A DNA stretch of 64,000 bases from CBDDKU01 sp965230375 (GTDB lineage Bacteria > Bacteroidota > Bacteroidia > Flavobacteriales_D > Cryomorphaceae): positions 62,001 through 126,000 of the forward strand of contig CBDDKU010000028.1 of NCBI GenBank assembly GCA_965230375.1, in the 5' to 3' direction. Of this stretch, positions 34,572 to 43,723 are shown piece after piece. Under the pieces are notes generated by a model. The model did no database searches. It was not told the origin of the DNA and saw only the letters and a list, made by a program, of their open reading frames with translations. Both the position numbers and the translations under genes were made by a program. Position 1 is the stretch's first letter. Each line of letters opens with the position of its first letter.

Positions 34572-36260
34572 ATGAGATTCATTCTATTCACACTTTCAAT
34601 GGTTTTCGCCTTGGGAGTATCAGCTCAAAAGTCGAAAACGACTACCGCCAAATTGGATTTTACCCAATATCCTTCCGTACCTGTTGAGGGTGTAAAAACG
34701 ATTGGAATTGAAGTGTTCACAGCCGACCTTCCATTTAACCACGACACCCTTCGACTCTATCTGGACAACATAGACTTGATGAAATCGGATGCTGAAAGAC
34801 TTGCAAAAGTGAAGTTTCAAGCATTAAACGAGATCGATATTGTTAGTGGGGAAGGTGATTTGAATATCAAGATGGCTTTTGGCAACCCATCAGTCGTTTC
34901 AAAGGAGCAATTGACAACCGCTTGCGCCCCAGCCAAAGATGGATGCGTTCAATATTACTACATGGTCAAGTATAATCTGCCAACTGTTGTTCAGGCGAGC
35001 AATTCAGAAGGTATTATCGATACTTGGGAGTTAGAGTCTAACATGGACTTGAGATTCGGAAGTGAACAAATAGAAACCCACAGCGAAACGGATAAAGGAA
35101 CTGTGACATCTATACAAATTTTCGGCTTTACCAGTGAAGCTGATTTAAAATCGGCTTTTAGCGGATATGGAGAAGACTTTATTGCTAGAAAGGGTGTCGT
35201 GACGCAGCTCGGTAACATGGCAGAGTTGATTTACGATCGCGTTTTCTTTGAAGATATCAAATTGAAGCTAGATATTGCTTATGGCTCTGGTGGAGCAGCA
35301 GACTACACCGAGACTGAAACGGCTGCAGATATGGCCGTTGCGGCAATTGAAGGGCAGAATTACGCAGAATTGGCAGGGCCCATTGCCGTCTGGGAAGAGT
35401 GGGTGTCAAAACATGATCCATCAGATAAAAAAGCTGTTGTGAACGACAAAGTAGCTGAAGGACTTCATGAAAATTTAAGTATCGGTTACACTTTTACAGA
35501 AGACTTCGGCAAAGCCCACGAGCACATTGAAAAGACTCTAGAACTTGCCCAGAAGGGCTTTGTAAGTGAAAATAATATCGCCAGACTGGAGCAGTACAGG
35601 GCCTTTATTGACCAGCATCAAAAGGTGAGAAAATATAATGCGCACTTAAAGACAGCCGGTCTTGTGGATGCTCCAGATATCAAAAAGCTAATCGGGAGAA
35701 GAAAGTTTAATGAAGACCTGAAAATATTTGTGGCTGAAGATAAGTACAATGAAATGGCTGCGAATTTGCCAACAGGCGACCCTAAGGATATTAGTGAAAT
35801 GACAGTCGAACAGTTCTTGAGCGCCGCTCAATCTGGAAGTAGCTCAGGTGCGGCTCCGTCAATAGATGGTCGGGTCGAAAACCGAATGTTGATGTTGAGC
35901 CCATTAATCGATGGTAATTTCAAAGGACATCCACTTCCCGAGAGCATTTGTGAGTACAAGGATATAAAAGTGATTCGCGCTAAAAACATTGGTTTGACTG
36001 GTATTCCTGACTGTATGCAAGAGCTTACAGACCTCGAAAAAATTTTTATTGGAAGCAATTCGTTCGACGTATTGCCAGATGTTTTTGGAAACATGAAGAA
36101 TTTGGAAGTTCTAGATATCTCCGAAAACAATTTGAAAACGATTCCACCATCTGTTTTTCAATTGACTGGATTGAAGAAGATTTTTATCGGTGGAAACCAA
36201 TTTTCGGAAGAAGATATTGAAAAGCTCAAAGCGGCTTTATCGAATACGAACTTCAAATAA
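34572..36260 (+). CDS. Exported protein with C-terminal leucine-rich repeats
   Basis: A 562-residue protein with signal peptide MRFILFTLSMVFALGVSAQ. The N-terminal ~330 residues are a mixed alpha/beta region I do not recognise, including helices that may form TPR-like pairs (AHEHIEKTLELAQKGF). Residues about 445-555 are LRRs (LTDLEKIFIGSNSFDVLP, MKNLEVLDISENNLKTIP, LTGLKKIFIGGNQFS). No T9SS domain is present, so it is probably periplasmic. LRRs usually bind other proteins. Ends at a strong terminator. Confidence 0.75.
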   Translation: MRFILFTLSMVFALGVSAQKSKTTTAKLDFTQYPSVPVEGVKTIGIEVFTADLPFNHDTLRLYLDNIDLMKSDAERLAKVKFQALNEIDIVSGEGDLNIKMAFGNPSVVSKEQLTTACAPAKDGCVQYYYMVKYNLPTVVQASNSEGIIDTWELESNMDLRFGSEQIETHSETDKGTVTSIQIFGFTSEADLKSAFSGYGEDFIARKGVVTQLGNMAELIYDRVFFEDIKLKLDIAYGSGGAADYTETETAADMAVAAIEGQNYAELAGPIAVWEEWVSKHDPSDKKAVVNDKVAEGLHENLSIGYTFTEDFGKAHEHIEKTLELAQKGFVSENNIARLEQYRAFIDQHQKVRKYNAHLKTAGLVDAPDIKKLIGRRKFNEDLKIFVAEDKYNEMAANLPTGDPKDISEMTVEQFLSAAQSGSSSGAAPSIDGRVENRMLMLSPLIDGNFKGHPLPESICEYKDIKVIRAKNIGLTGIPDCMQELTDLEKIFIGSNSFDVLPDVFGNMKNLEVLDISENNLKTIPPSVFQLTGLKKIFIGGNQFSEEDIEKLKAALSNTNFK

Positions 36261-36290
36261 ATTCGAATTGACAAGCTTGTCTAGTTTGAG

Positions 36291-36321
36291 AGCGGGGTAA
36301 TTGACTTCCCCGCTTTTTTTT
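36291..36321 (+). terminator. Intrinsic terminator after the LRR gene
   Basis: Stem AGCGGGG (36291-36297) with CCCCGCT (36308-36314), 10-nt loop, then a run of eight T (36314-36321). Confidence 0.92.
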
Positions 36322-36462
36322 GCTTGATGCTCTGTGTCAACTTAGGCATCACTTTCATGCGTGAGCTCTTTCAAAGTATTGGACCCACTATCCAATCCTG
36401 AATTTCGTAATTTTCCATTTTAAGTAGTCTCAAATTGAAGGGACTTCTAGAAAAGTCAAATT

Positions 36463-36996
36463 ATGGCAGCGACTGAGTCAAAACAAAACCCAGGGTTTCT
36501 CGAATATGTGTACAAGCTCAACGAGGGCGTCGATTTAATGACTGCTCTTGATATGAGCCTGAGAGACCTTACTGAACTTGATGTTTCGCAACTCGAGCGA
36601 ATCGGTTTTAGCACTTATGATCCCGGCAAATGGACGGTTCATCAAATTCTACAGCACTTAATAGATTGGGAGCGGATTTGGTGTTTCAGGGCTATTATTT
36701 TTGCGCGTGACGAGGGCAGAACGCCAGATGCCCACGATCAGGAACGAATGGGCAATAACTCCAATGCCAACGAACGGTCTATAAAGGAGTTAGTGAACGA
36801 AATGAGAACACTGCGACAGTCAACGATCATGATGTTCGAATCTTTCAATGACGAAATTCTACAAACCAACTGCCGTTTCTTCGAGTACGAAATGCCCTTA
36901 TATTCAATAGGCTTAACGATTACGGCTCATCAGATTCATCACTTTAAGGTCATTGAAGATAAATACCTTCCCTTAAACAAAAAGATGGTAAATTGA
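36463..36996 (+). CDS. DinB-family protein
   Basis: A 177-residue four-helix DinB/YfiT-like protein. The three metal His are visible in WTVHQILQHLIDWER (about 61-75) and ITAHQIHHFKVIEDKY near the C-terminus. Such proteins are putative metal-dependent thiol transferases (bacillithiol- or mycothiol-linked in some phyla) or orphans. Here it stands alone, 78 bp upstream of an amidohydrolase gene in the same direction. Confidence 0.85.
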   Translation: MAATESKQNPGFLEYVYKLNEGVDLMTALDMSLRDLTELDVSQLERIGFSTYDPGKWTVHQILQHLIDWERIWCFRAIIFARDEGRTPDAHDQERMGNNSNANERSIKELVNEMRTLRQSTIMMFESFNDEILQTNCRFFEYEMPLYSIGLTITAHQIHHFKVIEDKYLPLNKKMVN

Positions 36997-37073
36997 CTTT
37001 GTGATTGGTCTGAGTTTGATCGAAGGCTGAAAACATCGTAGCATTATTCAACCAACAATTCTATCATTGCACC

Positions 37074-38093
37074 ATGCGAATAAACGGACACGGACATATT
37101 CTTCCTGAGCCTTCTCAGATTCCAAGGTTTATGAAGGACAAGAAGCTCTTCTGGATCGATGATGATAAGAAGTTTATGCGCCAGGGCGACTGGTCGCGAC
37201 CCATCACCGACCCCAGTTTCTTTTTGAAAGAAAAACTGGAGTGGATGGAGCGTTCCAAAATAGACCACGCCGTGATGCTCTGTCTTTCGCAGCTCTACTG
37301 CAATGGCTGGGATGAGCAAGATTGCGCTGATGCTATTCGCTTTCAAAATGATTTTAATGCTTCCATCCAGGCCGATTACCCCGATAAGTTTACCTGTGGG
37401 TTTGTCGTTCAGGCGCTGTACATCGACCAGGCCCTAAAGGAAATCGACCGCTGCGTGAATGAATTGGGCTTAAAGATGCTTTGTCTGCCAAGCCATTTCT
37501 TAAACGCAGAAGGGGAGTGGCTCTCCATTGCCGAAGCCGATGTGGATCCGATCTATGAAATGGCCAATGAACATGGTTTGGCGATTCAGATTCACCCTTA
37601 CGATGGGGAGAAGATGATTGCCCTGAAAAACCAATATTGGCGATTCCACCTGGTGTGGATGATGGCGCAGTGTGCTGACACCCTGCATCTCTTTACCCTG
37701 CGCGACTTACCCAATAAATATCCGAATATTCGCACCAGCTTCGCACATGGTGGTATGCTGGGAATTGCCAATTACGGCCGGAGAATTCAGGGATTTGATG
37801 GGCGACCAGATATCTTCAAAGGGATGCACGACCCTAGAAAATCTCTCGGCCATAAAAACTTGTTTTACGACACCCTCGTGCACGACTCATACACTCTTGA
37901 ACTCTTGAAAAAGCGTGTGGGAAGCAGCCAGATTATTATTGGTTTGGATGACCCATATCCGCTTGGAGAAATGGAAGGCGTGGGAACTTCATACCCCGGT
38001 CGTGTAGTTGACTTTGCAGTTCAAACCGGAATTCTTACCGAGCAGGAAGGAAAGGATATCTGGTGCAAGAATGTGTTGACTTGGTTGGGGTAG
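37074..38093 (+). CDS. ACMSD-like amidohydrolase-family protein
   Basis: A 339-residue cytosolic TIM-barrel of the Amidohydro_2 type, the family of 2-amino-3-carboxymuconate-6-semialdehyde decarboxylase. Metal ligands are HGH at residues 6-8, the His in LAIQIHPY (about 175-182), the His in SFAHGGMLG, and an Asp in IIGLDDPYPLGE. It could act in the tryptophan/kynurenine degradation path, but no other kynurenine genes lie nearby and the family also includes other decarboxylases and hydrolases. Confidence 0.85.
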   Translation: MRINGHGHILPEPSQIPRFMKDKKLFWIDDDKKFMRQGDWSRPITDPSFFLKEKLEWMERSKIDHAVMLCLSQLYCNGWDEQDCADAIRFQNDFNASIQADYPDKFTCGFVVQALYIDQALKEIDRCVNELGLKMLCLPSHFLNAEGEWLSIAEADVDPIYEMANEHGLAIQIHPYDGEKMIALKNQYWRFHLVWMMAQCADTLHLFTLRDLPNKYPNIRTSFAHGGMLGIANYGRRIQGFDGRPDIFKGMHDPRKSLGHKNLFYDTLVHDSYTLELLKKRVGSSQIIIGLDDPYPLGEMEGVGTSYPGRVVDFAVQTGILTEQEGKDIWCKNVLTWLG

Positions 38094-38126
38094 ATCCCAA
38101 TAAGCCAACCCAAAATCTTATATGTT

Positions 38127-38579
38127 CTATCCAGGGATTTGATCAATCGCGTTTTCGACTGACTTAATTTCATCGAAAAGGAATTCCTGCACTTCCAGAT
38201 GTTCTGCAGGACTTAAGTCCAACTCAGTTCCATGGTCGTGATGGTGGTGATGGTGGTCGTGTCCATGATCGTGATCACCGTGATCGTGTTCAAACCCTGG
38301 TACTTCAATGACTTGATGGTCCCATTCTTCAATCAAACTGTGTAGCGAATCTAGCTTAAAGCCATAGGCAGCAACAAATGCCGAGTCGTTGTTTTCCATC
38401 AGGGCGTGAAGCTTTTGATCGGCTTGCTCTCTCACTTTCATCGCTTCGGTGTGGATGTCAAAGGCCTTTTGAAGGTTTTGGTCTGGTTTCTTCTCTTTAC
38501 ATGATGCCACAATTACAAGAATTCCGAACGCTATTGTGATGTGTTTTATTGAGAGGGGTATGGTTGGTTTAAGAGCCAT
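38127..38579 (-). CDS. Histidine-rich lipoprotein
   Basis: A 150-residue protein with lipobox IVASC at about 23-27. The body has a helical region, then a cluster of about fifteen His mixed with Asp/Gly (residues about 98-117, HDHGDHDHGHDHHHHHHDHG) and an acidic C-terminal helix. His/Asp clusters of this kind bind Zn, Ni, Co or Cu, so it may buffer metals in the periplasm. It is transcribed away from its neighbours; no metal transporter is adjacent. Confidence 0.75.
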   Translation of the reverse strand: MALKPTIPLSIKHITIAFGILVIVASCKEKKPDQNLQKAFDIHTEAMKVREQADQKLHALMENNDSAFVAAYGFKLDSLHSLIEEWDHQVIEVPGFEHDHGDHDHGHDHHHHHHDHGTELDLSPAEHLEVQEFLFDEIKSVENAIDQIPG

Positions 38580-38759
38580 GTCAACAATTGTTTAGTCGGA
38601 TCCTGACATACTGAATCAGCTATCGCGATCTGAGTTAGAGCAAATATAATTTAGATCAGTTTAATTTATTTTCAAGTATGCTCTAAGTCATGTTCGGAGG
38701 TCGAAGTTTGAAACAATTCAACTAATGGTTTTTACATCCATTCAATATCTTTGAAGTCG

Positions 38760-39236
38760 ATGCCCACCATCCATTTATCCACTCTTATCCAAGCTCCGAT
38801 TGAAGTAGTCTTTGACTTGTCGAGAAGTATCGATCTTCACAAGATTTCGACAGAACATACTCATGAAGAAGCGATAGCTGGCCGCACTTCGGGATTGATA
38901 GAGTTGAATGAATCGGTGACATGGCGGGCAATGCACTTCGGGATTTATCAAAATCTCACTTCTAAAATTACGGATTTCGAACGTCCGACCTTCTTTGTAG
39001 ATGAAATGGTTTCAGGAGCTTTCAAATCCTTTCGCCATGAACATCACTTCAAAAGCCTGGGTGATACTACCGAGATGAGAGACTTGTTTGTATATAGGTC
39101 CCCTTGGGGTGCGCTGGGCAATTTGGCCGATACCCTTTTTCTCAAAAAATACATGTCTCGCTTGCTTCAAAAGCGGAATCAGATTATCAAGGATGTGGCT
39201 GAAGGCGGGGTTTACACGGAGTTTCTTGCTCTCTAA
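38760..39236 (+). CDS. SRPBCC (START-like) ligand-binding protein
   Basis: A polyketide-cyclase/START-like fold: IHLSTLIQAPIEVVFDLSRS at the N-terminus, LTSKITDFERPTFFVDEM in the middle, and GALGNLADTLFLKKYMSRLL as the C-terminal helix. It is 158 residues with the ATG at 38760; a TTG 9 bp earlier could add three residues. These proteins bind hydrophobic ligands in a central cavity. No neighbouring gene suggests the ligand. Confidence 0.85.
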   Translation: MPTIHLSTLIQAPIEVVFDLSRSIDLHKISTEHTHEEAIAGRTSGLIELNESVTWRAMHFGIYQNLTSKITDFERPTFFVDEMVSGAFKSFRHEHHFKSLGDTTEMRDLFVYRSPWGALGNLADTLFLKKYMSRLLQKRNQIIKDVAEGGVYTEFLAL

Positions 39237-39381
39237 ATAAGTTTGAACAATCCATGCGACTTCTTTCAAGTTTCAGGATAGGCGAATAAAACTGCCCGTT
39301 TACATATCAGAAAACCCATCGAAGAAGGTCTTTTGTCATTCTTGAGTGATACATTTGAAGAATCGCTAATTCTGCCATTTA

Positions 39382-41691
39382 GTGAACGAAGAACAGAAGA
39401 ATATCCCCTATTTAATTCTCGATGCCGGATTCTCGACAGAGAGTGTCAATTCGGTTTTGAATTTTCTCAATGGCCAATCTGCTGATGCGCAAATGGCCTA
39501 TTTGGTCTTGACCCACGGTGCCAGGTATGATGGGCAGACAGTCAGTGAGATCGTAGCTTCGAAAACTACGTGGCCAATAGTAGAGCTATCAAATGACGAA
39601 CATCTCCATCCAAATGTCATTAACCTTGTTCCTCCTGGCAAATACCCAATAATTGACGGTGGATCTGTGAGCTTGAGTGATTCAGATATCGTGAAGGGAG
39701 ACGGTACCAATAGAAACTCTTCGACTGGAACTGAGAGAGAAGGTTCTGCAGCTCAAGAATCAAGCGATGAAAAGTCTCCACCTGGCCAATCAATTTTTGC
39801 TAGCGAAGACAGCTTTCGCACTCTTGCCAACTCCATTCCCCAAATGGCGTGGGTCACAGACGAAGAAGGCAACATCGTTTGGTACAACCAGCGCTGGTAC
39901 GATTATACGGGAACCACTTTAGAAGAAATGAAAGGGTGGGGCTGGCAGAAAGTTCATCACCCAAAGCATGTTGATAGAGTAGTCAAATTGATCAAGCATA
40001 GCTTTCAAACAGGCGAAATATGGGAAGATACATTCCCCTTGCGAAGTAAGGATGGAAAGTATAGATGGTTCCTTTCGCGAGCCGAACCAATTAGAAATAG
40101 CTCTGGTGAAATTATCCGGTGGTTTGGAACAAACACGGACATCACTGAAAAACGCAAGCAAGAATCTGAGCTTAATCGGAGTCTCGAGCGCCTTAAACTT
40201 GCAAAAGACTCAGCGCGTCTGGGACTTTTCGAATTCAATTTATCAGATAATCATCTGGAATGGGAACCACTTCTCAAAGAGATTTGGGGATTTGAACCAG
40301 ATGAAGAAGTGAATTTGGACAAGTTTTATGAACGCTTGCATCCAGCCGATATTGAACCGACTGAAGCTGCGATAGCATCTTCTACTGACCCTGATGGTAG
40401 TGGACGATATGAAGCGACCTATCGCGTAATTAATAGAGTCACTGAGAAAATATACTGGATTCGAGCTTCAGGGGTCGTGGTTTTCAAGGAAAGAAAGCCA
40501 GAAATAATGATCGGTTTAGTAAATGATATTACTGACCAAAAGAAGCTGGAAGAGTCGCTGCAGAGCGCACTCTGCGAACTAGAAGATGCAGATGCTAAAA
40601 AGGATGAGTTCTTGTCGGTATTGGGTCATGAACTTCGAAATCCGCTAGCGGCGCTAAAGGCGAGTATGGAAATACTTCAGCCGAAGCTCCAGGACGGTTC
40701 AGAGCTGCTATCAATCATGGATCACAGCATAGGCACTATGTCTCGCCTTCTCGATGATCTCCTTGATCTCAATCGGATTGCACGAAATCGAGTGACTTTG
40801 AAAATCGATACCGTCGATGTAAGAGAAGTGCTCAGCGAAGTCGTTAAACTCACCAGAAATGTCTGCGAGCAAAAGGGGCATACTTTAACCTTTTCATCCG
40901 AAGATTCGCTTATGGTGAAAGGAGACCCGGTAAGGCTTGAGCAGATCTTTATGAATATGGTCTTCAATGCGTACAAGTACACTCCAGAAGGTGGACGTAT
41001 TCATGTAAGTGCCAAGAGAAGTGGTGATGAGATAAGGGTGAGCGTAAAGGACAACGGCCTCGGCTTACCAGAGCACCTTCAAGGAAAAATATTCGATCCA
41101 TTTTTCCAGATCAAGAAAGAAGGGCATGCTTCCCAGGGGCTAGGAATAGGATTGGCACTTGCCAAAAAGCTTGTCGAAATGCACAAAGGTCGGATTGAAG
41201 CTGAGAGTGAAGGAGAGAATAAAGGTTCGACTTTCTCGGTGACATTACCAGCGAAAGCAAAAACCCAGAACGCAGGCGACGCAGGGTCGCATTCCAAAAC
41301 CGATGAAATTGTACCCGGACTCAGAGTTCTATTTATTGAAGATGACCCGGATAATTCCATCTTGATGCCACTCGTTTTAAAGTCCTTGAAATGTGAAGTG
41401 GAAGTTGCTGTTAACGGCATAGAAGGGCTGGAAAAACTGGGTGCGTACAAACCCAATGTTGTGATCAGCGATATTGGCTTACCCGATATAACTGGACATG
41501 AGCTGGCGCGGAGAATACGAGAAGCAGGATACAAGGGACTGATGATCGCACTGTCAGGCTATAGTCACGCCGAAGTCAGAGAAAAGTCTAAGGCAGCCGG
41601 TTTCGACTTTCACCTTTCCAAACCTACCAATAAGGAAGAACTGGCAAAGGTGCTCTCAAGTGTTTCGGAAGAGTCTGTTAGTCCGGAATAA
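39382..41691 (+). CDS. Hybrid histidine kinase with partial CheB-like N-terminus
   Basis: A 769-residue cytosolic sensor starting at GTG 39382. The first ~105 residues (LVLTHGARYDGQTVSEIV, HPNVINLVPPGKYPIIDGG) resemble part of a CheB methylesterase domain but lack its catalytic set. Two PAS/PAC domains follow (about 140-265 and 275-395). HisKA has the phospho-acceptor His in VLGHELRNPLAAL near 418. The HATPase has N box NMVFNAYKYT and G boxes GLGLPEH and GLGIGLALAKKLVE. A C-terminal receiver has the acidic pair EDDPD and phospho-Asp in VISDIGLPD. The architecture recalls CheB-CheR-PAS kinases; the CheR part is missing. No transmembrane segment. Confidence 0.88.
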   Translation: MNEEQKNIPYLILDAGFSTESVNSVLNFLNGQSADAQMAYLVLTHGARYDGQTVSEIVASKTTWPIVELSNDEHLHPNVINLVPPGKYPIIDGGSVSLSDSDIVKGDGTNRNSSTGTEREGSAAQESSDEKSPPGQSIFASEDSFRTLANSIPQMAWVTDEEGNIVWYNQRWYDYTGTTLEEMKGWGWQKVHHPKHVDRVVKLIKHSFQTGEIWEDTFPLRSKDGKYRWFLSRAEPIRNSSGEIIRWFGTNTDITEKRKQESELNRSLERLKLAKDSARLGLFEFNLSDNHLEWEPLLKEIWGFEPDEEVNLDKFYERLHPADIEPTEAAIASSTDPDGSGRYEATYRVINRVTEKIYWIRASGVVVFKERKPEIMIGLVNDITDQKKLEESLQSALCELEDADAKKDEFLSVLGHELRNPLAALKASMEILQPKLQDGSELLSIMDHSIGTMSRLLDDLLDLNRIARNRVTLKIDTVDVREVLSEVVKLTRNVCEQKGHTLTFSSEDSLMVKGDPVRLEQIFMNMVFNAYKYTPEGGRIHVSAKRSGDEIRVSVKDNGLGLPEHLQGKIFDPFFQIKKEGHASQGLGIGLALAKKLVEMHKGRIEAESEGENKGSTFSVTLPAKAKTQNAGDAGSHSKTDEIVPGLRVLFIEDDPDNSILMPLVLKSLKCEVEVAVNGIEGLEKLGAYKPNVVISDIGLPDITGHELARRIREAGYKGLMIALSGYSHAEVREKSKAAGFDFHLSKPTNKEELAKVLSSVSEESVSPE

Positions 41692-41703
41692 GGGGGCTGC
41701 TAA

Positions 41704-41913
41704 TGGACAATTGATAGTTGACAATGGATAATTCGTAAAGCAGAAAATGTATTGCTATCATTCAAAAGTCAGAGTTCAATATTCAGCGTCTTAATTCGGC
41801 CAGCGTTAATGATGGATGGCGTGAGCCCTGACCGTAAGCGTCAGGGCGCAGGATTCTAGCATTCGGTGAAGCCGGATGCGAAGGATGAGTCTAGGAAGAA
41901 GTCCTGAAGGGAC
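41704..41913. other. Intergenic stretch with three hairpins and a 14-bp direct repeat
   Basis: A near-duplicate 14-bp repeat lies at about 41704-41731 (TGGACAATTGATAG / TTGACAATGGATAA). Further on are three hairpins: GCCCTGAC/GTCAGGGC (41825-41847, 8 bp), GCATTCGG/CCGGATGC (41859-41879, 8 bp with one G-T), and GTCC/GGAC (41901-41913). No ORF covers them. They may be another repeat family or an RNA; the rest of 41692-41977 and 42156-42346 shows nothing else clear. Confidence 0.4.
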
Positions 41914-41977
41914 GAAACATCAAAACCGGCAGTAATCCAGAGCGCTGAAACACGTCGATTTTTACCATCAAACCTAT

Positions 41978-42052
41978 GTCCCGCTAGGGACTACCTGTCG
42001 GTAACCCTACTCTAACAAGACTTGGTATGCGTGCCGTTAGGTACGCCCTGTG
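41978..42052 (-). repeat. REP unit 5
   Basis: Hairpin Y GTCCC-GCTA-GGGAC (41978-41991), CTACCTGTCGGTAAC, spacer, hairpin Z GTGCC-GTTA-GGTAC (42031-42044) and GCCCTGTG. Same two-hairpin design as the four units next to the RAYT gene, 17 kb away. Confidence 0.8.
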
Positions 42053-42083
42053 ACCTACGCCACCACTCTGTCTAGGTGGAGAT

Positions 42084-42155
42084 ATAGGTAGTACCTGACG
42101 GCACATAAATCCGTAGAAGATTATTTAATTACCCATAGGTAGTCCCTAGCGGGAC
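42084..42155 (+). repeat. REP unit 6
   Basis: ATAGGTAG then element Z GTACC-TGAC-GGCAC (42091-42104), spacer, ACCCATAGGTAG and hairpin Y GTCCC-TAGC-GGGAC (42142-42155). Arranged as the mirror image of unit 5. The hairpin loop TAGC is the complement of unit 5's GCTA, so units 5 and 6 may be an inverted duplication. Confidence 0.8.
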
Positions 42156-42346
42156 TGAGTACCAAGAAACCAAGAACAACTTAGGAAATGCGACCAACTT
42201 TTAACTTTTTCAACTACCGAATCGGCCTGGAGATGAGAAGGGAGATCGCCTGTCGCTGATCACGATCATTATTAGGTTATCACTTACCATTAAAAGATTC
42301 TTTCAATCGCTCAACACCAAAAGACGCCACATGGCGTTCTGAACCC

Positions 42347-43156
42347 ATGGATATCTTGATTCACAGTTTTTCTGGCGTAGCTGTAGGAACAGTCGTCGCT
42401 AGTTTTTCAAAGCACGGATGGAAGGACCGAGCCAAGATTCTTACCATCTCCGGATTTGGTGGAGCGCTTCCCGATCTCGATGCCATTAGCCTTTGGTCGG
42501 GATTTGATTCTACATTCGGCACATTCTTCAATCTCGATCATAGCGGCAAGGAAATTTACTCCGCCAAGTTTTGGTATTCGCATCACGCCTTTTTGCACAG
42601 TATCGCAGCGGCCTTTCTCATGGCAGCACTTTTTGGCCTTTTCGCTTGGGTGATTGAAACGAAGGTTTTCAAATCGAAGCCAATCCGGATTGGAAGCTGG
42701 TTCAATCGAAACAGACTCGCGATTTTGGGGTTTGTTCTGGGCTATTTCCTTCATCTTCTTGAAGACATGCCTACACCCGCATCTACCTGGGGTGGTGTAA
42801 ATTTCTTTTGGCCTTCTCCGGCTTATGTCGGTGGAACGGGCGATATCTGGTGGTGGAATAACTACGATATTTTTTTAATCGTTGTGGGCATCATCATTAT
42901 CAATCTCTTGCTAACCATAGCGAAAAGATTTTTGCGTTTTAATCTTCGAAAACTGAGTATTGGCGTTTTTGTCTTTGGGCTCTCGCTAGCGCTTTATCAG
43001 ATTAAAACCCGGCCTTACGACTTCGCATACTCTGGATATACAACTCAGTATGCTGAATTTGAAAAAAAGTCGAAAGAAATTCAGAAAGAAGTCCTTGGTG
43101 AAGAGCTTTTCAGAATGATGGAGCGATTTGATAGGCGTTTACCAGTCTACTTTTAA
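42347..43156 (+). CDS. YdjM-type membrane-bound metal-dependent hydrolase
   Basis: A 269-residue inner-membrane protein of the DUF457/YdjM family. Conserved motifs are HSFSGVAVG at the N-terminus, GALPDLDAISL near 46-56, a SHHAFLHS segment near 87-94, and GYFLHLLEDMPTP near 138-150. Several hydrophobic helices are present. E. coli YdjM is LexA-regulated, but the biochemical role of the family is not established. Lies 191 bp after REP unit 6. Confidence 0.85.
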   Translation: MDILIHSFSGVAVGTVVASFSKHGWKDRAKILTISGFGGALPDLDAISLWSGFDSTFGTFFNLDHSGKEIYSAKFWYSHHAFLHSIAAAFLMAALFGLFAWVIETKVFKSKPIRIGSWFNRNRLAILGFVLGYFLHLLEDMPTPASTWGGVNFFWPSPAYVGGTGDIWWWNNYDIFLIVVGIIIINLLLTIAKRFLRFNLRKLSIGVFVFGLSLALYQIKTRPYDFAYSGYTTQYAEFEKKSKEIQKEVLGEELFRMMERFDRRLPVYF

Positions 43157-43220
43157 TGGTAGAATCTATTCAGAAGAGTTTTCATCTTCTTCCTAACTTG
43201 TAGCGAGAACTTAATAAGCT

Positions 43221-43577
43221 ATGACCCCAAAATCCATTCGCCCGTTTATCGGAGCTAAAGACTTCCCTATTTCACGTCGGTTTTATAAAGATCTCGGTTT
43301 TGAAGAGATCGTGACATCGTCAAAAATGTCCTACTTCAGGTTGGGAGCCTTTGGGATTTACCTTCAAGACTATTACGTAAAAGACTGGGTAGAAAACTCC
43401 ATGATCTTTTTGGAAGTTGACGATGTGGATGTCCATCACAAAAAAGTAGTTTCTCTTTCGCTGCCCGATAATTACCCCGGAGTGCGGGTGTCAGATGTGG
43501 TCCACAACGATTGGGGTAGCGAGTTCTTCCTTCACGATCCTAGTGATGTACTTTGGCATATTGGGTCTTTCAATTAG
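43221..43577 (+). CDS. VOC (glyoxalase/bleomycin-resistance-like) protein
   Basis: A 118-residue single vicinal-oxygen-chelate unit: RPFIGAKDFPISRRFYKDLG at the start, FRLGAFGIYLQDYYVKDWVE, FLEVDDVDVHHKKV, and FFLHDPSDVLWHIGSF at the end. Standalone units dimerise and bind metal or small ligands. No specific substrate can be read. Confidence 0.85.
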   Translation: MTPKSIRPFIGAKDFPISRRFYKDLGFEEIVTSSKMSYFRLGAFGIYLQDYYVKDWVENSMIFLEVDDVDVHHKKVVSLSLPDNYPGVRVSDVVHNDWGSEFFLHDPSDVLWHIGSFN

Positions 43578-43723
43578 GTGTTTGACCAACTTTATTTGAC
43601 TACACCTATCTCGTTATAAGCGTAATCAATCATTAAAATTATACTCAGCATGAACAATTCAATAAGTTTGTTGTAAATACATGTACATACATATAATATC
43701 TATACATCAAATAAAGAATCAAC

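Noticed and set aside
42347..43156. SOS-regulated ydjM based on homology
   Set aside because: I found no convincing LexA-type operator in the ~190 bp before the gene, so E. coli regulation is not transferred.
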